From Bordetella parapertussis (GTDB lineage: Bacteria > Pseudomonadota > Gammaproteobacteria > Burkholderiales > Burkholderiaceae_C): 10,040 bases of DNA. The notes below the pieces were generated by a model. It searched no databases. It was given only the letters and a program-made list of their open reading frames with translations, and was not told where the DNA came from. Position 1 is the stretch's first letter. The number at the start of each line of letters is the position of its first letter. Shown here one piece after another: positions 1 through 7,387 of the stretch. The position numbers and the translations under genes were made by a program. Location: positions 1 through 10,040 of the forward strand of contig CAMATW010000051.1 in NCBI GenBank assembly GCA_945861305.1, read 5' to 3'.

Positions 1-547
1 TGACAGCGTGACGTGGGGCTTTGTGGCTGTTACCGCCTTCATGTGCCTTTACTACGCCTTGTTTGGCGTGATCTCCAGCATTGCGCTGGCAGTGAATTTG
101 CTACTGTTGGTGGCAGTGCTCTCCATGCTGCAAGCCACGCTCACGCTGCCAGGCATGGCGGCCATGGCACTGGTGCTGGGCATGGCGATTGACGCCAACG
201 TGTTGATCAACGAGCGTGTACGTGAAGAGTTGCGCAATGGCGCGGCACCGCAAACCGCCATCCACACGGGTTACGACCGCGCTTGGTCAACGATTTTGGA
301 CTCCAACGTCACCACCTTGATCGCTGGTTTGGCGTTGTTAGCCTTTGGCTCGGGGCCGGTGCGCGGCTTTGCAGTGGTGCATTGTTTAGGCATTCTCACC
401 AGCATGTTCTCGGCGGTGTTTTTCTCACGCGGTTTGGTCAACCTTTGGTATGGCCGCCAAAAACGTTTGCAAACCGTCTCAATTGGCACGGTGTGGAAAC
501 CTGACGCCACCACCCAAGACGTGATTGCCAAAGCCAAAGCCGATTAA
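1..547 (+). CDS. secD: Protein translocase subunit SecD, C-terminal part (5' end outside window)
   Basis: This is the last ~180 codons of SecD; the reading frame is open from the window edge (frame of position 2), so the start lies upstream and an internal GTG at 8 is not a real start. SecD and SecF form an inner-membrane complex that uses the proton gradient to help pull exported proteins out of the SecYEG channel. The fragment shows hydrophobic segments (around LYYALFGVISSIALAVNLLLL, split here only by reading) and the family's C-terminal membrane motif GMAIDANVLINERVREE, which contains the conserved Asp-Asn region of the RND-like membrane domain. The tail after the last membrane helix is short and charged, which is normal. 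It ends with TAA 12 bp before secF, so the two are almost certainly one operon (usually yajC-secD-secF). Identification is firm; only the extent is unknown. Confidence 0.95.
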   Translation, partial: DSVTWGFVAVTAFMCLYYALFGVISSIALAVNLLLLVAVLSMLQATLTLPGMAAMALVLGMAIDANVLINERVREELRNGAAPQTAIHTGYDRAWSTILDSNVTTLIAGLALLAFGSGPVRGFAVVHCLGILTSMFSAVFFSRGLVNLWYGRQKRLQTVSIGTVWKPDATTQDVIAKAKAD

Positions 548-559
548 AGAAAGCCTGAC

Positions 560-1519
560 ATGGAATTTTTCAAAATCCGCAAAGACATTCCTTTCATGCG
601 CCATGCTTTGGTGTTTAACGCGATTTCGTTGATCACCTTTTTGGCGGCGGTGTTTTTCCTCTTCAGCCGTGGACTGCATTTGTCGGTGGAGTTCACCGGC
701 GGCACCTTGATGGAGGTCAGTTTTGCGCAGCCTGTGGCCATAGACCCCATGCGTGAACGCATTGCGGCCTTAGGTATCAACGATGTGCAAGTGCAAAACT
801 TTGGCTCCGCGCGCGATGTGCTGATCCGCATGCCAGCCGCCAAAGGCAGCAACACCGCAGAGTTGAGCAACAAAGTGTTTGGCAGCCTCAAAGAGATGAA
901 CGCCAGCGCCGAGTTGCGCCGGACCGAGTTTGTCGGCCCGCAAGTAGGCGACGAGCTGGCCATCGACGGCCTCAAGGCCTTGGCCTGTGTGGTCATTGGC
1001 ATCATGATTTATTTGGCCATTCGCTTTGAGTGGAAATACGCGGTAGCGGGCATCATCGCCAACTTGCACGATGTCATCATCATCTTGGGGTTTTTCGCTT
1101 ACTTCCAGTGGGAGTTTTCGCTGCCCGTGCTGGCAGCGGTGCTGGCGGTCTTGGGCTATTCAGTGAACGAGTCGGTGGTGATTTTTGATCGGGTACGAGA
1201 AAACTTTCGCCGCTATCGCAAAATGAACACGGTCGAGATCATCGACAACGCCATCACTTCCACCATCAGCCGAACCATCATCACCCACGGCTGTACCCAG
1301 TTGATGGTATTGTCCATGCTGCTGTTTGGTGGCGCAACATTGCACTACTTCGCCATGGCGCTGACCATTGGTATTTTGTTTGGCATTTATTCTTCGGTGT
1401 TTGTGGCCGCAGCGATTGCCATGTGGCTGGGCATACGCCGTGAAGACCTGATCAAAACGGTGAAAAAAGATGGGCCAGACGAAGACCCTAACGACCCTAA
1501 CGCGGGTGCGGTGGTTTAA
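560..1519 (+). CDS. secF: Protein translocase subunit SecF
   Basis: Full-length SecF (319 aa), partner of SecD in proton-driven late-stage protein export across the inner membrane. Visible features: first membrane helix at about residues 17-36; the periplasmic-side signature VEFTGGTLMEV at 43-53; FVGPQVGDEL at 124-133 just before the second helix; membrane helices in the stretch 137-200; the hallmark GYSVNESVVIFDRVREN at 199-215; and NAITSTISRTIITHG at 230-244 before the last two helices. The hallmark has Asn-Glu where many SecF proteins have Asn-Asp, a conservative change. The C-terminal tail is acidic and Pro/Asn-rich (about 303-319). The ATG at 560 is preceded by a purine-rich AAAGAAAG that can act as a ribosome binding site. 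The stop is only 6 bp from the convergent smg stop. Confidence 0.97.
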   Translation: MEFFKIRKDIPFMRHALVFNAISLITFLAAVFFLFSRGLHLSVEFTGGTLMEVSFAQPVAIDPMRERIAALGINDVQVQNFGSARDVLIRMPAAKGSNTAELSNKVFGSLKEMNASAELRRTEFVGPQVGDELAIDGLKALACVVIGIMIYLAIRFEWKYAVAGIIANLHDVIIILGFFAYFQWEFSLPVLAAVLAVLGYSVNESVVIFDRVRENFRRYRKMNTVEIIDNAITSTISRTIITHGCTQLMVLSMLLFGGATLHYFAMALTIGILFGIYSSVFVAAAIAMWLGIRREDLIKTVKKDGPDEDPNDPNAGAVV

Positions 1520-1525
1520 ATCGTA

Positions 1526-2020
1526 TCAGTGCGCGATGCGCGACTCTTGGTCGTCGCACAACTCATCGAGCACCAGCGCATCGGGTTCGATGCCAGCACT
1601 CCAGTAAACCATCAAGACGATGATTTTCAAGTCGTCTAAGCTGATGGGGTGGGTGGTCACTGCCATGGCGCGGTCCACCACAATTTCGCGCACCTGAGGA
1701 GGCAACACGCCGGCACCTTCCATGAAGGTGATAAAGCCCAGTCCGGCGGCACCCAACTGCTGCTGCTCAGCCACAGAATACACACGCATGCTGATGGGTG
1801 ACTGCACATATGCAGTTTCCCAAGCAGTTTTGGGCGCATTGATTTGAATGGTTTCGGCATTGTTGGCAGCGGTGTGTAAACCCGCGAGCCAAGACAGCGC
1901 TTGCTCTATTTCGTCGGCGTCAAAGCCGGCGGCACTGAGTTTGCGTCCTAAGAGAGGTAACTCAGGACAGGCCTCACCGCGCCAGTAGTGTTCGTAAACA
2001 TAGACAAGAACATCGAACAT
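1526..2020 (-). CDS. smg: Smg family protein (DUF494)
   Basis: 164-aa protein recognised as Smg/DUF494 by its start MFDVLVYVYEHYW, followed by an acidic helical segment with GFDADEIEQALSWLAGL at about 32-48, and by its place directly downstream of dprA. It has no signal peptide or membrane helix, so it should be cytoplasmic. The biochemical role of the family is not established; the dprA-smg pairing (often with topA next) is conserved in beta- and gammaproteobacteria, which only suggests a link to DNA handling. The start at 2020 is the natural family start. There is no strong Shine-Dalgarno sequence; a TATATT hexamer ends 8 nt before the ATG. The 3' end faces secF with a 6-bp gap. Confidence 0.9.
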   Translation of the reverse strand: MFDVLVYVYEHYWRGEACPELPLLGRKLSAAGFDADEIEQALSWLAGLHTAANNAETIQINAPKTAWETAYVQSPISMRVYSVAEQQQLGAAGLGFITFMEGAGVLPPQVREIVVDRAMAVTTHPISLDDLKIIVLMVYWSAGIEPDALVLDELCDDQESRIAH

Positions 2021-2028
2021 ATGTTCAG

Positions 2029-2034
2029 AATATA
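2029..2034 (-). promoter_or_regulatory. Possible smg -10 element close to the start codon
   Basis: On the minus strand TATATT lies 8 nt upstream of the smg ATG, matching the sigma-70 -10 consensus at five of six positions. A convincing -35 hexamer at 16-18 nt was not found. If used, transcription would start about at the ATG and give smg its own nearly leaderless mRNA, in addition to any read-through from dprA. This is a motif match only. Confidence 0.3.
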
Positions 2035-2048
2035 CCTTGTTTTTGTAT

Positions 2049-2067
2049 ACCCTCCCGAGGGGGTTTT
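2049..2067 (+). terminator. Short GC hairpin followed by TTTT, dprA-smg spacer
   Basis: On the plus strand ACCCTC pairs with GGGGGT (one T-G pair) around a CCGA loop, followed by a short T-run ending at 2067. This resembles a small intrinsic terminator that would stop plus-strand transcription, for example read-through from secF running antisense to smg. The stem is short, and on the minus strand it has a mismatch and no T-run, so it probably does not end dprA transcription. Low confidence. Confidence 0.25.
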
Positions 2068-2068
2068 C

Positions 2069-2091
2069 AGTTGCTTATTTGTATAGCAACT
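2069..2091. repeat. Inverted repeat AGTTGCT-N9-AGCAACT after dprA
   Basis: A perfect 7-bp inverted repeat with a 9-nt loop begins 7 nt after the dprA stop codon. As RNA it could form a hairpin at the dprA 3' end. Neither strand has a T-run directly after it, so it is not a standard intrinsic terminator. It could be an mRNA 3' end stabiliser or an operator for smg. Confidence 0.4.
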
Positions 2092-2098
2092 TAAGACC

Positions 2099-3301
2099 TT
2101 AACTTGGCGTGTTGCTCAGGTGTATGCGCTGGTAGTTTCCGGCTATCGTGATGGCCACACAACCTTGGTCTTGCATCAACTGCAGCAGTGCAAGTACTTT
2201 TGCCACAGGCAGGTCGCTGCGCATGACCAACACATCCAAATACTGCGCCTCGTCGCCCAAGGCTTGCCACACCGCCTGTGCATTTTCATCTTGCAAGATA
2301 GGTGGCATCGCAGGTATCAAAGAATTGGCGCTGTGACTCTCTAGCGCAGGCAACTCTTCGCTGATGTCTTGAATGCTCTCAACCAATTTGGCACCTTGAC
2401 GCAGCAAGGCATGGCAGCCACGTGACAAAGCCGAGTGGATAGAGCCAGGAATGGCAAACACCTCCTTGCCTTGGTCCAAGGCTAGTTGCGCGGTGATGAG
2501 CGAGCCAGATTGCAAAGCCGCCTCCACCACCAACACGCCTTGGCTCAAACCTGCAATCAACCGGTTGCGCAACGGGAAATGATGGGGCAAAGGTTTGGTG
2601 CCTATGGGTTGCTCGCTCAAGACCCAGCCACGCTCGGCAATGTCTTGCGCCAAACCATGGTGTTGGCGTGGGTAGACCTGATCTAAACCCGTGCCCACCA
2701 CTGCCACGGTGGGGCAATGTTCACCCACATCGGCTTGCAGAGCACCTTGGTGCGCTGCGGCGTCTATCCCCATCGCCATGCCTGACACCACAGCGTGGCC
2801 ACCGGCGCACAGGCTATAGGCAAACGCACGGGCGTTCTCACGCCCTTGGTGTGTGGGGTTACGGCTGCCCACCACCGCCAAGGCGGGGCCCAAGGGGCGC
2901 TGCAACTGGCCACGCGCAAACACCAGCAGTGGCGCATCGTGCAAGGCCAAGAGCCCAGCCGGATAAGCCTTGTTGTCCCATGTCCACACCGAATGCGCTA
3001 TGCCTTGTCCTTCAGATGCCAACCAAGCACTGGTGCGCTGGAAATGGGCTTGCCATTCTGGGGGGTCTGTCAATAAGGCCTTGGCTAGCGGCTCACCCAG
3101 CGCTTGCGCCAGTGTGTCAAAGGGTTGCGCCCAAATGGCGGGCAAGGAACCGCATACCCGCCACAGCTTGCGAGCGCTTTGCGCCCCCAAGCCTGGCATG
3201 AGTGACAAGCGCAAAGCCAGCGCCCAGTCGCTGGTGCTCAGGTTTTGTGGTGTGAGTGCTTGGCTGTCAATGGCAGGCAAGACGGGATGTGTCGAAGACA
3301 T
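2099..3301 (-). CDS. dprA: DNA processing protein DprA (Smf), natural transformation
   Basis: 400-aa DprA/Smf. The family binds incoming single-stranded DNA in the cytoplasm during natural transformation, protects it and loads RecA. An N-terminal SAM-like region (about 25-60, with LMPGLGAQSARKLW) leads into the Rossmann-fold domain: VVGSRNPT at 143-150, SGMAMGIDAAAH at 173-184, VVGTGLDQVYP at 201-211, LRNRLIAGLS at 244-253, and GSLITA at 266-271. A C-terminal winged-helix-like region (about 340-392) is present, as in many proteobacterial DprA proteins. The frame is open to 3433, but the ATG at 3301 is preferred because GGGGAG lies at a ribosome-binding distance upstream and the extra 44 residues show no family features. 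It is followed by smg and is divergent from def. All key motifs are intact, so the protein is expected to be functional. Confidence 0.95.
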   Translation of the reverse strand: MSSTHPVLPAIDSQALTPQNLSTSDWALALRLSLMPGLGAQSARKLWRVCGSLPAIWAQPFDTLAQALGEPLAKALLTDPPEWQAHFQRTSAWLASEGQGIAHSVWTWDNKAYPAGLLALHDAPLLVFARGQLQRPLGPALAVVGSRNPTHQGRENARAFAYSLCAGGHAVVSGMAMGIDAAAHQGALQADVGEHCPTVAVVGTGLDQVYPRQHHGLAQDIAERGWVLSEQPIGTKPLPHHFPLRNRLIAGLSQGVLVVEAALQSGSLITAQLALDQGKEVFAIPGSIHSALSRGCHALLRQGAKLVESIQDISEELPALESHSANSLIPAMPPILQDENAQAVWQALGDEAQYLDVLVMRSDLPVAKVLALLQLMQDQGCVAITIAGNYQRIHLSNTPS

Positions 3302-3389
3302 GGTGATGGCTCCCCAATGAAAGTCACCAGCATAAAAACCGCTGATGTACCTTGGGTGCAGGCGCTGTGCGCTTATTCCTGAGCCACAC

Positions 3390-3418
3390 TTCACCCCTTG
3401 GTCTAAAAAAGCGACAAT
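3390..3418 (+). promoter_or_regulatory. Possible def-fmt promoter
   Basis: TTCACC (3390-3395) and GACAAT (3413-3418) are separated by 17 nt and each matches four of six consensus positions. Transcription would start about 2 nt before the def ATG at 3427. The candidate is modest, but no better pair was seen in the 125-bp divergent spacer. Confidence 0.35.
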
Positions 3419-3426
3419 ACAGCCCC

Positions 3427-3936
3427 ATGGCATTACTCACCATTCTTTCCTACCCTGACCCCCGCTTGCACACCGTGGCCAAACCGGTTGCGGCGGTGGA
3501 TGACCGCATCCGCACACTGGCAGCTGACATGATCGAGACCATGTACGAGTCCAAAGGCGTGGGGCTGGCCGCCACCCAAGTCAATGTGCATGAACGTGTG
3601 GTGGTCATGGATGTTTCCGAAGAGCACAACCAGCCTTTGGTGATGATCAACCCTGAGTTGCTGTGGAAGAGTGATGAACGTATCAAGGGTGAAGAAGGTT
3701 GCTTGTCGGTGCCTGGCGTTTTTGACAATGTTGAACGCGCCGCACATATCAAGATACAAGCCTTGGACGCGCAAGGTGACATGCAAACCTACGAAGCCGA
3801 TGGCTTGATGGCGGTGTGCATTCAGCACGAGATGGACCACCTCATGGGCAAGGTGTTTGTTGAATACCTGTCATTGCTCAAACGCACCCGCATTCGCGGC
3901 AAACTGGTTAAAGCACAACGCGAAATCGAGCGCTAA
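3427..3936 (+). CDS. def: Peptide deformylase
   Basis: 169-aa peptide deformylase, which removes the formyl group from the N-terminal methionine of new proteins as they leave the ribosome. All three active-site motifs are present: GVGLAATQ at 44-51; EGCLSVP at 90-96, whose Cys92 binds the metal; and QHEMDHL at 133-139, with metal ligands His134 and His138 and catalytic Glu135. The length and the N-terminal [11 protein letters not shown] fit the classical enzyme. The frame is open from 3352, but the ATG at 3427 gives the normal N-terminus and the 25 upstream residues are not family-like. fmt starts 3 nt after the stop, forming the standard def-fmt operon in which the formylating and deformylating enzymes are made together. 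Confidence 0.97.
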   Translation: MALLTILSYPDPRLHTVAKPVAAVDDRIRTLAADMIETMYESKGVGLAATQVNVHERVVVMDVSEEHNQPLVMINPELLWKSDERIKGEEGCLSVPGVFDNVERAAHIKIQALDAQGDMQTYEADGLMAVCIQHEMDHLMGKVFVEYLSLLKRTRIRGKLVKAQREIER

Positions 3937-3939
3937 GCC

Positions 3940-4890
3940 ATGCGCTTGGTCTTTGCCGGCACGCCGGTTTTTGCGCAAAACGCGTTGGCAACTTTGCACG
4001 CTGGCGGTCATGACATCGCTTTGGTTCTGACCCAACCCGACCGCCCAGCAGGGCGTGGCATGCAACTGCAAGCCTCTGCCGTGAAGCAGTACGCGCAGCA
4101 ACATGGCTTGGCCTTGGCACAACCCACCAGCTTGCGCTTGGATGGCAAATACCCCGAGGAAGCCGCCGCCGCCCAAGCGGCCATCGCTCAGGCGCAAGCC
4201 CAAGCGATGGTGGTGGTCGCTTACGGTTTGATCTTGCCCACATGGACATTGCAAAGCGTGCCCTTGGGTTGCTTCAATATTCACGCCTCACTCTTGCCGC
4301 GCTGGCGCGGGGCTGCGCCCATACAACGCGCCGTTGAAGCGGGCGACAGCGAAAGTGGCGTGTGCATCATGCAGATGGAAGAGGGCATGGACACTGGGCC
4401 CGTTTTGTGGCGCCAATCATTGGCCATCGCCCCAGATGAAACCAGCGCCAGCTTGCACGACAAACTGGCCGCCTTGGGTGCCCAAGGTATTGGGCAAACC
4501 TTGGCGCAACTTCCTCAGTTAAGCGCTGTTGCGCAACCCCAAGAGGGCGTCACCTATGCCGCCAAGATCGACAAACAAGAAGCGTTGATCGACTGGTCGC
4601 TTCCAGCCACGGTGTTGTCGCGTCGAATTCGTGCTTTCGACCCATTCCCAGGCACACACACGCTTTGGCAAGGGCAGGCTTTGAAGGTCTGGTCGGCGCT
4701 TGCTTTGGCCCAAACCACTGACCACGCCCCCGGCACCGTGGTGCAAGCCAGCGATCAAGGCTTGGATGTGGCCTGCGGTGAAGGTGTGCTGCGTTTACTG
4801 CAGTTGCAAAAGCCTGGCGCAAAGCGCTTGGCCTTTGCCGAACTCTTGCGCGGCCATGCCGATTGGCAAAGCGCTGTTCTCGGCCATTGA
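3940..4890 (+). CDS. fmt: Methionyl-tRNA formyltransferase
   Basis: 316-aa cytoplasmic enzyme that transfers a formyl group from 10-formyltetrahydrofolate to initiator Met-tRNA. The N-terminal catalytic domain starts with [14 protein letters not shown] (3-16), then [10 protein letters not shown] at 31-40. The catalytic region is [20 protein letters not shown] at 112-131, with Asn113 and His115 as conserved active-site residues, and the third catalytic residue is Asp151 in MDTGPVL. The C-terminal part (about 205-316) is the tRNA-binding OB-like domain and includes the typical DWSLPA and RAFDPFPGT segments. Length is normal and no key residue is missing. It is 3 nt downstream of def and 10 nt upstream of azlC, so azlCD may ride on the same transcript. 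Confidence 0.97.
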   Translation: MRLVFAGTPVFAQNALATLHAGGHDIALVLTQPDRPAGRGMQLQASAVKQYAQQHGLALAQPTSLRLDGKYPEEAAAAQAAIAQAQAQAMVVVAYGLILPTWTLQSVPLGCFNIHASLLPRWRGAAPIQRAVEAGDSESGVCIMQMEEGMDTGPVLWRQSLAIAPDETSASLHDKLAALGAQGIGQTLAQLPQLSAVAQPQEGVTYAAKIDKQEALIDWSLPATVLSRRIRAFDPFPGTHTLWQGQALKVWSALALAQTTDHAPGTVVQASDQGLDVACGEGVLRLLQLQKPGAKRLAFAELLRGHADWQSAVLGH

Positions 4891-4900
4891 AACCTCTTGC

Positions 4901-5632
4901 ATGTTTCTAGACCCCGCCAACTTTCGCCATCCCGCGTTTCGCACCGGTATGGCTGACGCATTCAAAGTGGCGCCCGGCATTTGGGCTTGGGGCTTGATGA
5001 CCGGTGTGTCCATGGTGCAAGCCGGCTTGGGGCCTGCGATGTCCACATGGATGACCTTGCTGGTGTACGGCGGCAGTGCGCAATTGGCGGTCACGCCTTT
5101 GATGGCCGTTGGCACACCGGTATGGGTATTGTTGGCCACCGCGTTTTGCGTCAACCTTCGCTTTGCGGTGTTCAGCTTGCATTTGCGCGGCTACATGATG
5201 GCGTGGCCGCGTTGGCAACGCCTGGCCATAGGTTACCTGATCGCCGATTTGAACTATGTGCAGTTTGTGCAAAACCACTCCCAACCCGCGACCGATGCGG
5301 CAGGCCAACGCGCTGAAATGGCCTACCTGTGTGGCAATTGTTTTTTAACTTGGGTGGGCTGGCAAGTCGCCAGCATCTTGGGCATTGTGTTGGCCAGCCA
5401 AGTGCCGCTTGCGTGGGGTTTGGGCTTTGCGGGCGTGTTGGCCTTGGTGGGCATCCTTTGCTCACTCTCAAGCTCGCGTATGCGCACCGTGTCTTTGGTG
5501 GTCTCGGGCGCGGCAGCTGTTGCTGCCTATGCGCTGCCCTTGCGCTTGAACATCTTGGTGGCCATCGCGGCTGCCGTGGCGATGTGTTTGTTAATTGAAA
5601 AAACCGCTGAGTTGAACAAGGCTGGCTCATGA
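4901..5632 (+). CDS. azlC: AzlC family branched-chain amino acid exporter, large subunit
   Basis: 243-aa integral membrane protein of the AzlC family, the larger half of a two-component exporter for branched-chain amino acids and their analogues. Family features: FRTGMADAFKVAPGIWAWGL near the N-terminus (14-32), YGGSAQ at 56-61, NLRF at 85-88, and several hydrophobic segments through the rest, including a very Ala/Val-rich pair at about 195-233. I chose the ATG at 4901, 10 nt after fmt; no clear Shine-Dalgarno sequence precedes it, so translation may be coupled to fmt. An internal ATG at 4949 is an alternative but would remove part of the family N-terminus. It overlaps azlD by 4 nt. The actual substrate cannot be read from sequence. 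Confidence 0.88.
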   Translation: MFLDPANFRHPAFRTGMADAFKVAPGIWAWGLMTGVSMVQAGLGPAMSTWMTLLVYGGSAQLAVTPLMAVGTPVWVLLATAFCVNLRFAVFSLHLRGYMMAWPRWQRLAIGYLIADLNYVQFVQNHSQPATDAAGQRAEMAYLCGNCFLTWVGWQVASILGIVLASQVPLAWGLGFAGVLALVGILCSLSSSRMRTVSLVVSGAAAVAAYALPLRLNILVAIAAAVAMCLLIEKTAELNKAGS

Positions 5633-5970
5633 TTGATGCGTTTGAATTTCTCACCCTGTTGGGCTTGGCCACCATGACCTTGCTGACGCGCTGCTTTTTC
5701 TTTTTCTTGAACCGCGAGCTGCCTTTTCCTGCATGGGCGCAACGCGGCTTGCAATACGCCCCCATTGCCGCATTGGCGGCGGTGGTGGTTCCAGAAGTGC
5801 TGGTCAATCAAGGGCATTTGATCAGCTCATGGCAGGATGCGCGACTCTTGGGCGCGGCAGCCGGCGTGGCCTATTACGCCTACCGACGCGGTCAAGGCCA
5901 AGCGGTGCTGGGCACCATCGTGGTGGGCATGGCGGTGTATTTGCCGCTACACATTGGGTTGGGCTGTTAG
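5629..5970 (+). CDS. azlD: AzlD family branched-chain amino acid exporter, small subunit
   Basis: 113-aa hydrophobic protein of the AzlD family, partner of AzlC. The visible pattern is an N-terminal helix ending in TRCFFFFLNRELP (about 20-32), then LQYAPIAALAAVVVPEVL (about 41-58), a polar loop, and two more hydrophobic stretches ending in GMAVYLPLHIGLG. The N-terminal Arg after a Thr-rich helix and the APIAAL segment are typical. The ATG overlaps the azlC stop in an ATGA arrangement, which strongly suggests translational coupling and roughly equal production of both subunits. Nothing is missing compared with the family's normal size of about 100-115 aa. Confidence 0.9.
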   Translation: MIDAFEFLTLLGLATMTLLTRCFFFFLNRELPFPAWAQRGLQYAPIAALAAVVVPEVLVNQGHLISSWQDARLLGAAAGVAYYAYRRGQGQAVLGTIVVGMAVYLPLHIGLGC

Positions 5971-6028
5971 GCTCGGCCTCGCCTCCATGCTGACACAACG
6001 TCGGCTACGACCGACCTGCGGCACTTGC

Positions 6029-6054
6029 CTTTGCCAATACAAAGTTTCTTTTTT
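6029..6054 (+). terminator. Possible terminator after azlD
   Basis: CTTTG (6029-6033) and CAAAG (6040-6044) can form a 5-bp stem with a 6-nt loop, directly followed by TTTCTTTTTT (6045-6054). The T-run is good but the stem is short and AT-rich. It lies about 60 nt after the azlD stop, in the right place to end a def-fmt-azlCD transcript. Confidence 0.35.
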
Positions 6055-6081
6055 GCACATATTTGGTCATAGCGCGGCATA

Positions 6082-6113
6082 GATTGCTTCGGGGCAATGC
6101 CCCTCGCAATGAC
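6082..6113. repeat. Quasi-palindromic intergenic repeat element, copy 1 (upstream of pgk)
   Basis: A 32-bp element with nested inverted repeats: ATTGC (6083-6087) pairs with GCAAT (6106-6110), and GGGGC (6091-6095) pairs with GCCCC (6099-6103) around AAT. Its reverse complement begins GTCATTGCGAGGGG and ends GAAGCAATC, which resembles the GTCATTGCGAGG-type palindromic repeats common between genes in many bacterial genomes. A similar element in the opposite orientation lies directly after pgk (7388-7420). Confidence 0.65.
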
Positions 6114-6132
6114 GGCGCATTCCAATAACGAG

Positions 6133-6148
6133 CTTTGCGCTCGCAAAG
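6133..6148. repeat. Hairpin CTTTGCG-CT-CGCAAAG upstream of pgk
   Basis: A perfect 7-bp inverted repeat with a 2-nt centre (in practice a 6-bp stem with a GCTC loop). It ends 10 bp before the TAAAAT hexamer of the proposed pgk promoter and contains its -35-like TTGCGC. It could be an operator, part of the repeat element just upstream, or chance. Confidence 0.4.
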
Positions 6149-6164
6149 GGGCAGGCCCTAAAAT
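6135..6164 (+). promoter_or_regulatory. Probable pgk promoter
   Basis: TAAAAT (6159-6164) matches the -10 consensus at five of six positions and has TTGCGC (6135-6140) upstream with an 18-nt spacer. Transcription would start near 6171, giving a 5' leader of about 26 nt with AAAGAGA as a weak ribosome binding site before the ATG at 6197. The -10 is good and the -35 only half matches. Confidence 0.5.
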
Positions 6165-6196
6165 GCGGCGCAATAACACATCAAAGAGACAAGCCC

Positions 6197-7384
6197 ATGA
6201 ACATCATCCGCTTCGCTGACCTGTGCGCCCAAGGAAAAGCCCAAGGCCAACGTATCTTTATTCGTGCCGACCTCAACGTGCCGTTTGACGACCACGGCCA
6301 CATCAGCGAAGACACCCGTATCCGCGCGTCCGTCCCTTGCATCCAAATGGCGTTAGCCGCTGGTGCGGCGGTGATGGTCACCAGCCATTTGGGCCGCCCA
6401 ACAGAGGGCGAGTTCAAGCCCGAAGACTCGTTGGCACCCGTCGCCAAGCGCTTGGGCGAATTGCTGGGCCGCGAGGTGCCGGTGTTGGCCAATTGGGTGA
6501 GGGGGGTGCAGGTCGCCCCTGGCCAAGTGGTGGTGCTGGAGAACTGCCGCGTCAACGAAGGCGAGAAGAACAACAGCGAAGAATTAGCACGCCAAATGGC
6601 CGCTCTTTGCGACATCTATGTCAACGACGCCTTTGGCACCGCTCACCGCGCCGAGGGCACCACCTACGGCATCGCGCAGTTCGCGCCCATCGCTTGTGCC
6701 GGGCCGCTGCTCTCGGCCGAAATCGACGCCATCACCAAGGCCTTGGCCAACCCCAAGCGCCCACTGGCCGCCATCGTGGCGGGCAGCAAGGTCAGCACCA
6801 AGCTCACCATCTTGCAAGCGTTGGCGAAAAACGTGGACCAACTCATCGTGGGCGGCGGCATTGCCAACACCTTCATGCTGGCGGCGGGTTTGAAGATTGG
6901 CAAGTCCTTGGCCGAACCCGATTTGGTGGGCGAGGCCAAGGCGGTGATTGAAGCCATGAAGGCCCGCGGCGCCGAAGTTCCCATTCCCACCGACGTGGTC
7001 TGCGCCAAAAGCTTTGGTGCCGACGCGCCAGCCACGGTGAAGCAAGCCACTGAGGTGGACGACGACGATTTGATTTTGGACATCGGCCCCGAAACCGCCA
7101 AGCGTTTGGCGACGCAGCTCAAGTCAGCCGGCACCATTGTGTGGAACGGCCCCATGGGCGTGTTCGAGTTCGCAGCCTTCGAGAACGGCACCAAGGTGGT
7201 GGCCCATGCGATTGCAGACTCTGCCGCCTTCAGCATCGCTGGTGGCGGCGACACCTTGGCCGCCATTTCCAAATACGGCATTGAATCGAAAATTGGCTAC
7301 ATCTCTACCGGCGGTGGCGCTTTTCTGGAAGTGCTGGAAGGCAAAACCCTGCCCGCCTTTGAGATTTTGATGAAGCGCGCCTGA
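6197..7384 (+). CDS. pgk: Phosphoglycerate kinase
   Basis: 395-aa cytoplasmic enzyme of glycolysis and gluconeogenesis that transfers phosphate between 1,3-bisphosphoglycerate and ADP. Substrate-side residues lie in RADLNVP (23-29), SHLGRP (63-68) and NDAFGTAHR (143-151). The nucleotide-binding half shows GSKVSTK (196-202), GGGIANTF (219-226), WNGPMGVFE (316-324), GGGDT (349-353) and STGGGAFLE (370-378). Length and motifs are those of a standard bacterial enzyme with nothing missing. It has its own probable promoter and a repeat element on each side. Downstream, pyk is on the same strand but separated by a minus-strand block, so the two glycolytic genes are probably not co-transcribed here. 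Confidence 0.98.
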   Translation: MNIIRFADLCAQGKAQGQRIFIRADLNVPFDDHGHISEDTRIRASVPCIQMALAAGAAVMVTSHLGRPTEGEFKPEDSLAPVAKRLGELLGREVPVLANWVRGVQVAPGQVVVLENCRVNEGEKNNSEELARQMAALCDIYVNDAFGTAHRAEGTTYGIAQFAPIACAGPLLSAEIDAITKALANPKRPLAAIVAGSKVSTKLTILQALAKNVDQLIVGGGIANTFMLAAGLKIGKSLAEPDLVGEAKAVIEAMKARGAEVPIPTDVVCAKSFGADAPATVKQATEVDDDDLILDIGPETAKRLATQLKSAGTIVWNGPMGVFEFAAFENGTKVVAHAIADSAAFSIAGGGDTLAAISKYGIESKIGYISTGGGAFLEVLEGKTLPAFEILMKRA

Positions 7385-7387
7385 GTC

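Noticed and set aside
2668..3201. Long plus-strand open frame of 177 codons opposite dprA
   Set aside because: It is antisense to a well-supported gene, its translation is Pro/Arg/Cys-rich with no family features, and open antisense frames are common in GC-rich genes.
4700..4900. N-terminal extension of azlC inside fmt
   Set aside because: The frame is open, but the upstream 67 residues are Cys/Trp/Pro-rich shadow of fmt; the AzlC-like sequence begins at the ATG at 4901.
5172..5807. 211-codon minus-strand open frame across azlC/azlD
   Set aside because: Its product is Arg/Pro/Ser/Lys-rich shadow sequence, while azlC and azlD are clear and overlap in the usual ATGA manner.
5971..6028. GTCGG-N6-CCGAC hairpin (6000-6015) as the azlD terminator
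   Set aside because: The 5-bp stem is not followed by a T-run; the CTTTG/CAAAG hairpin with the T-run downstream is a better, though still weak, candidate.
6664..7281. 205-codon minus-strand open frame opposite pgk
   Set aside because: pgk motifs cover the same DNA on the plus strand; the antisense product is low-complexity Ala/Ser-rich.
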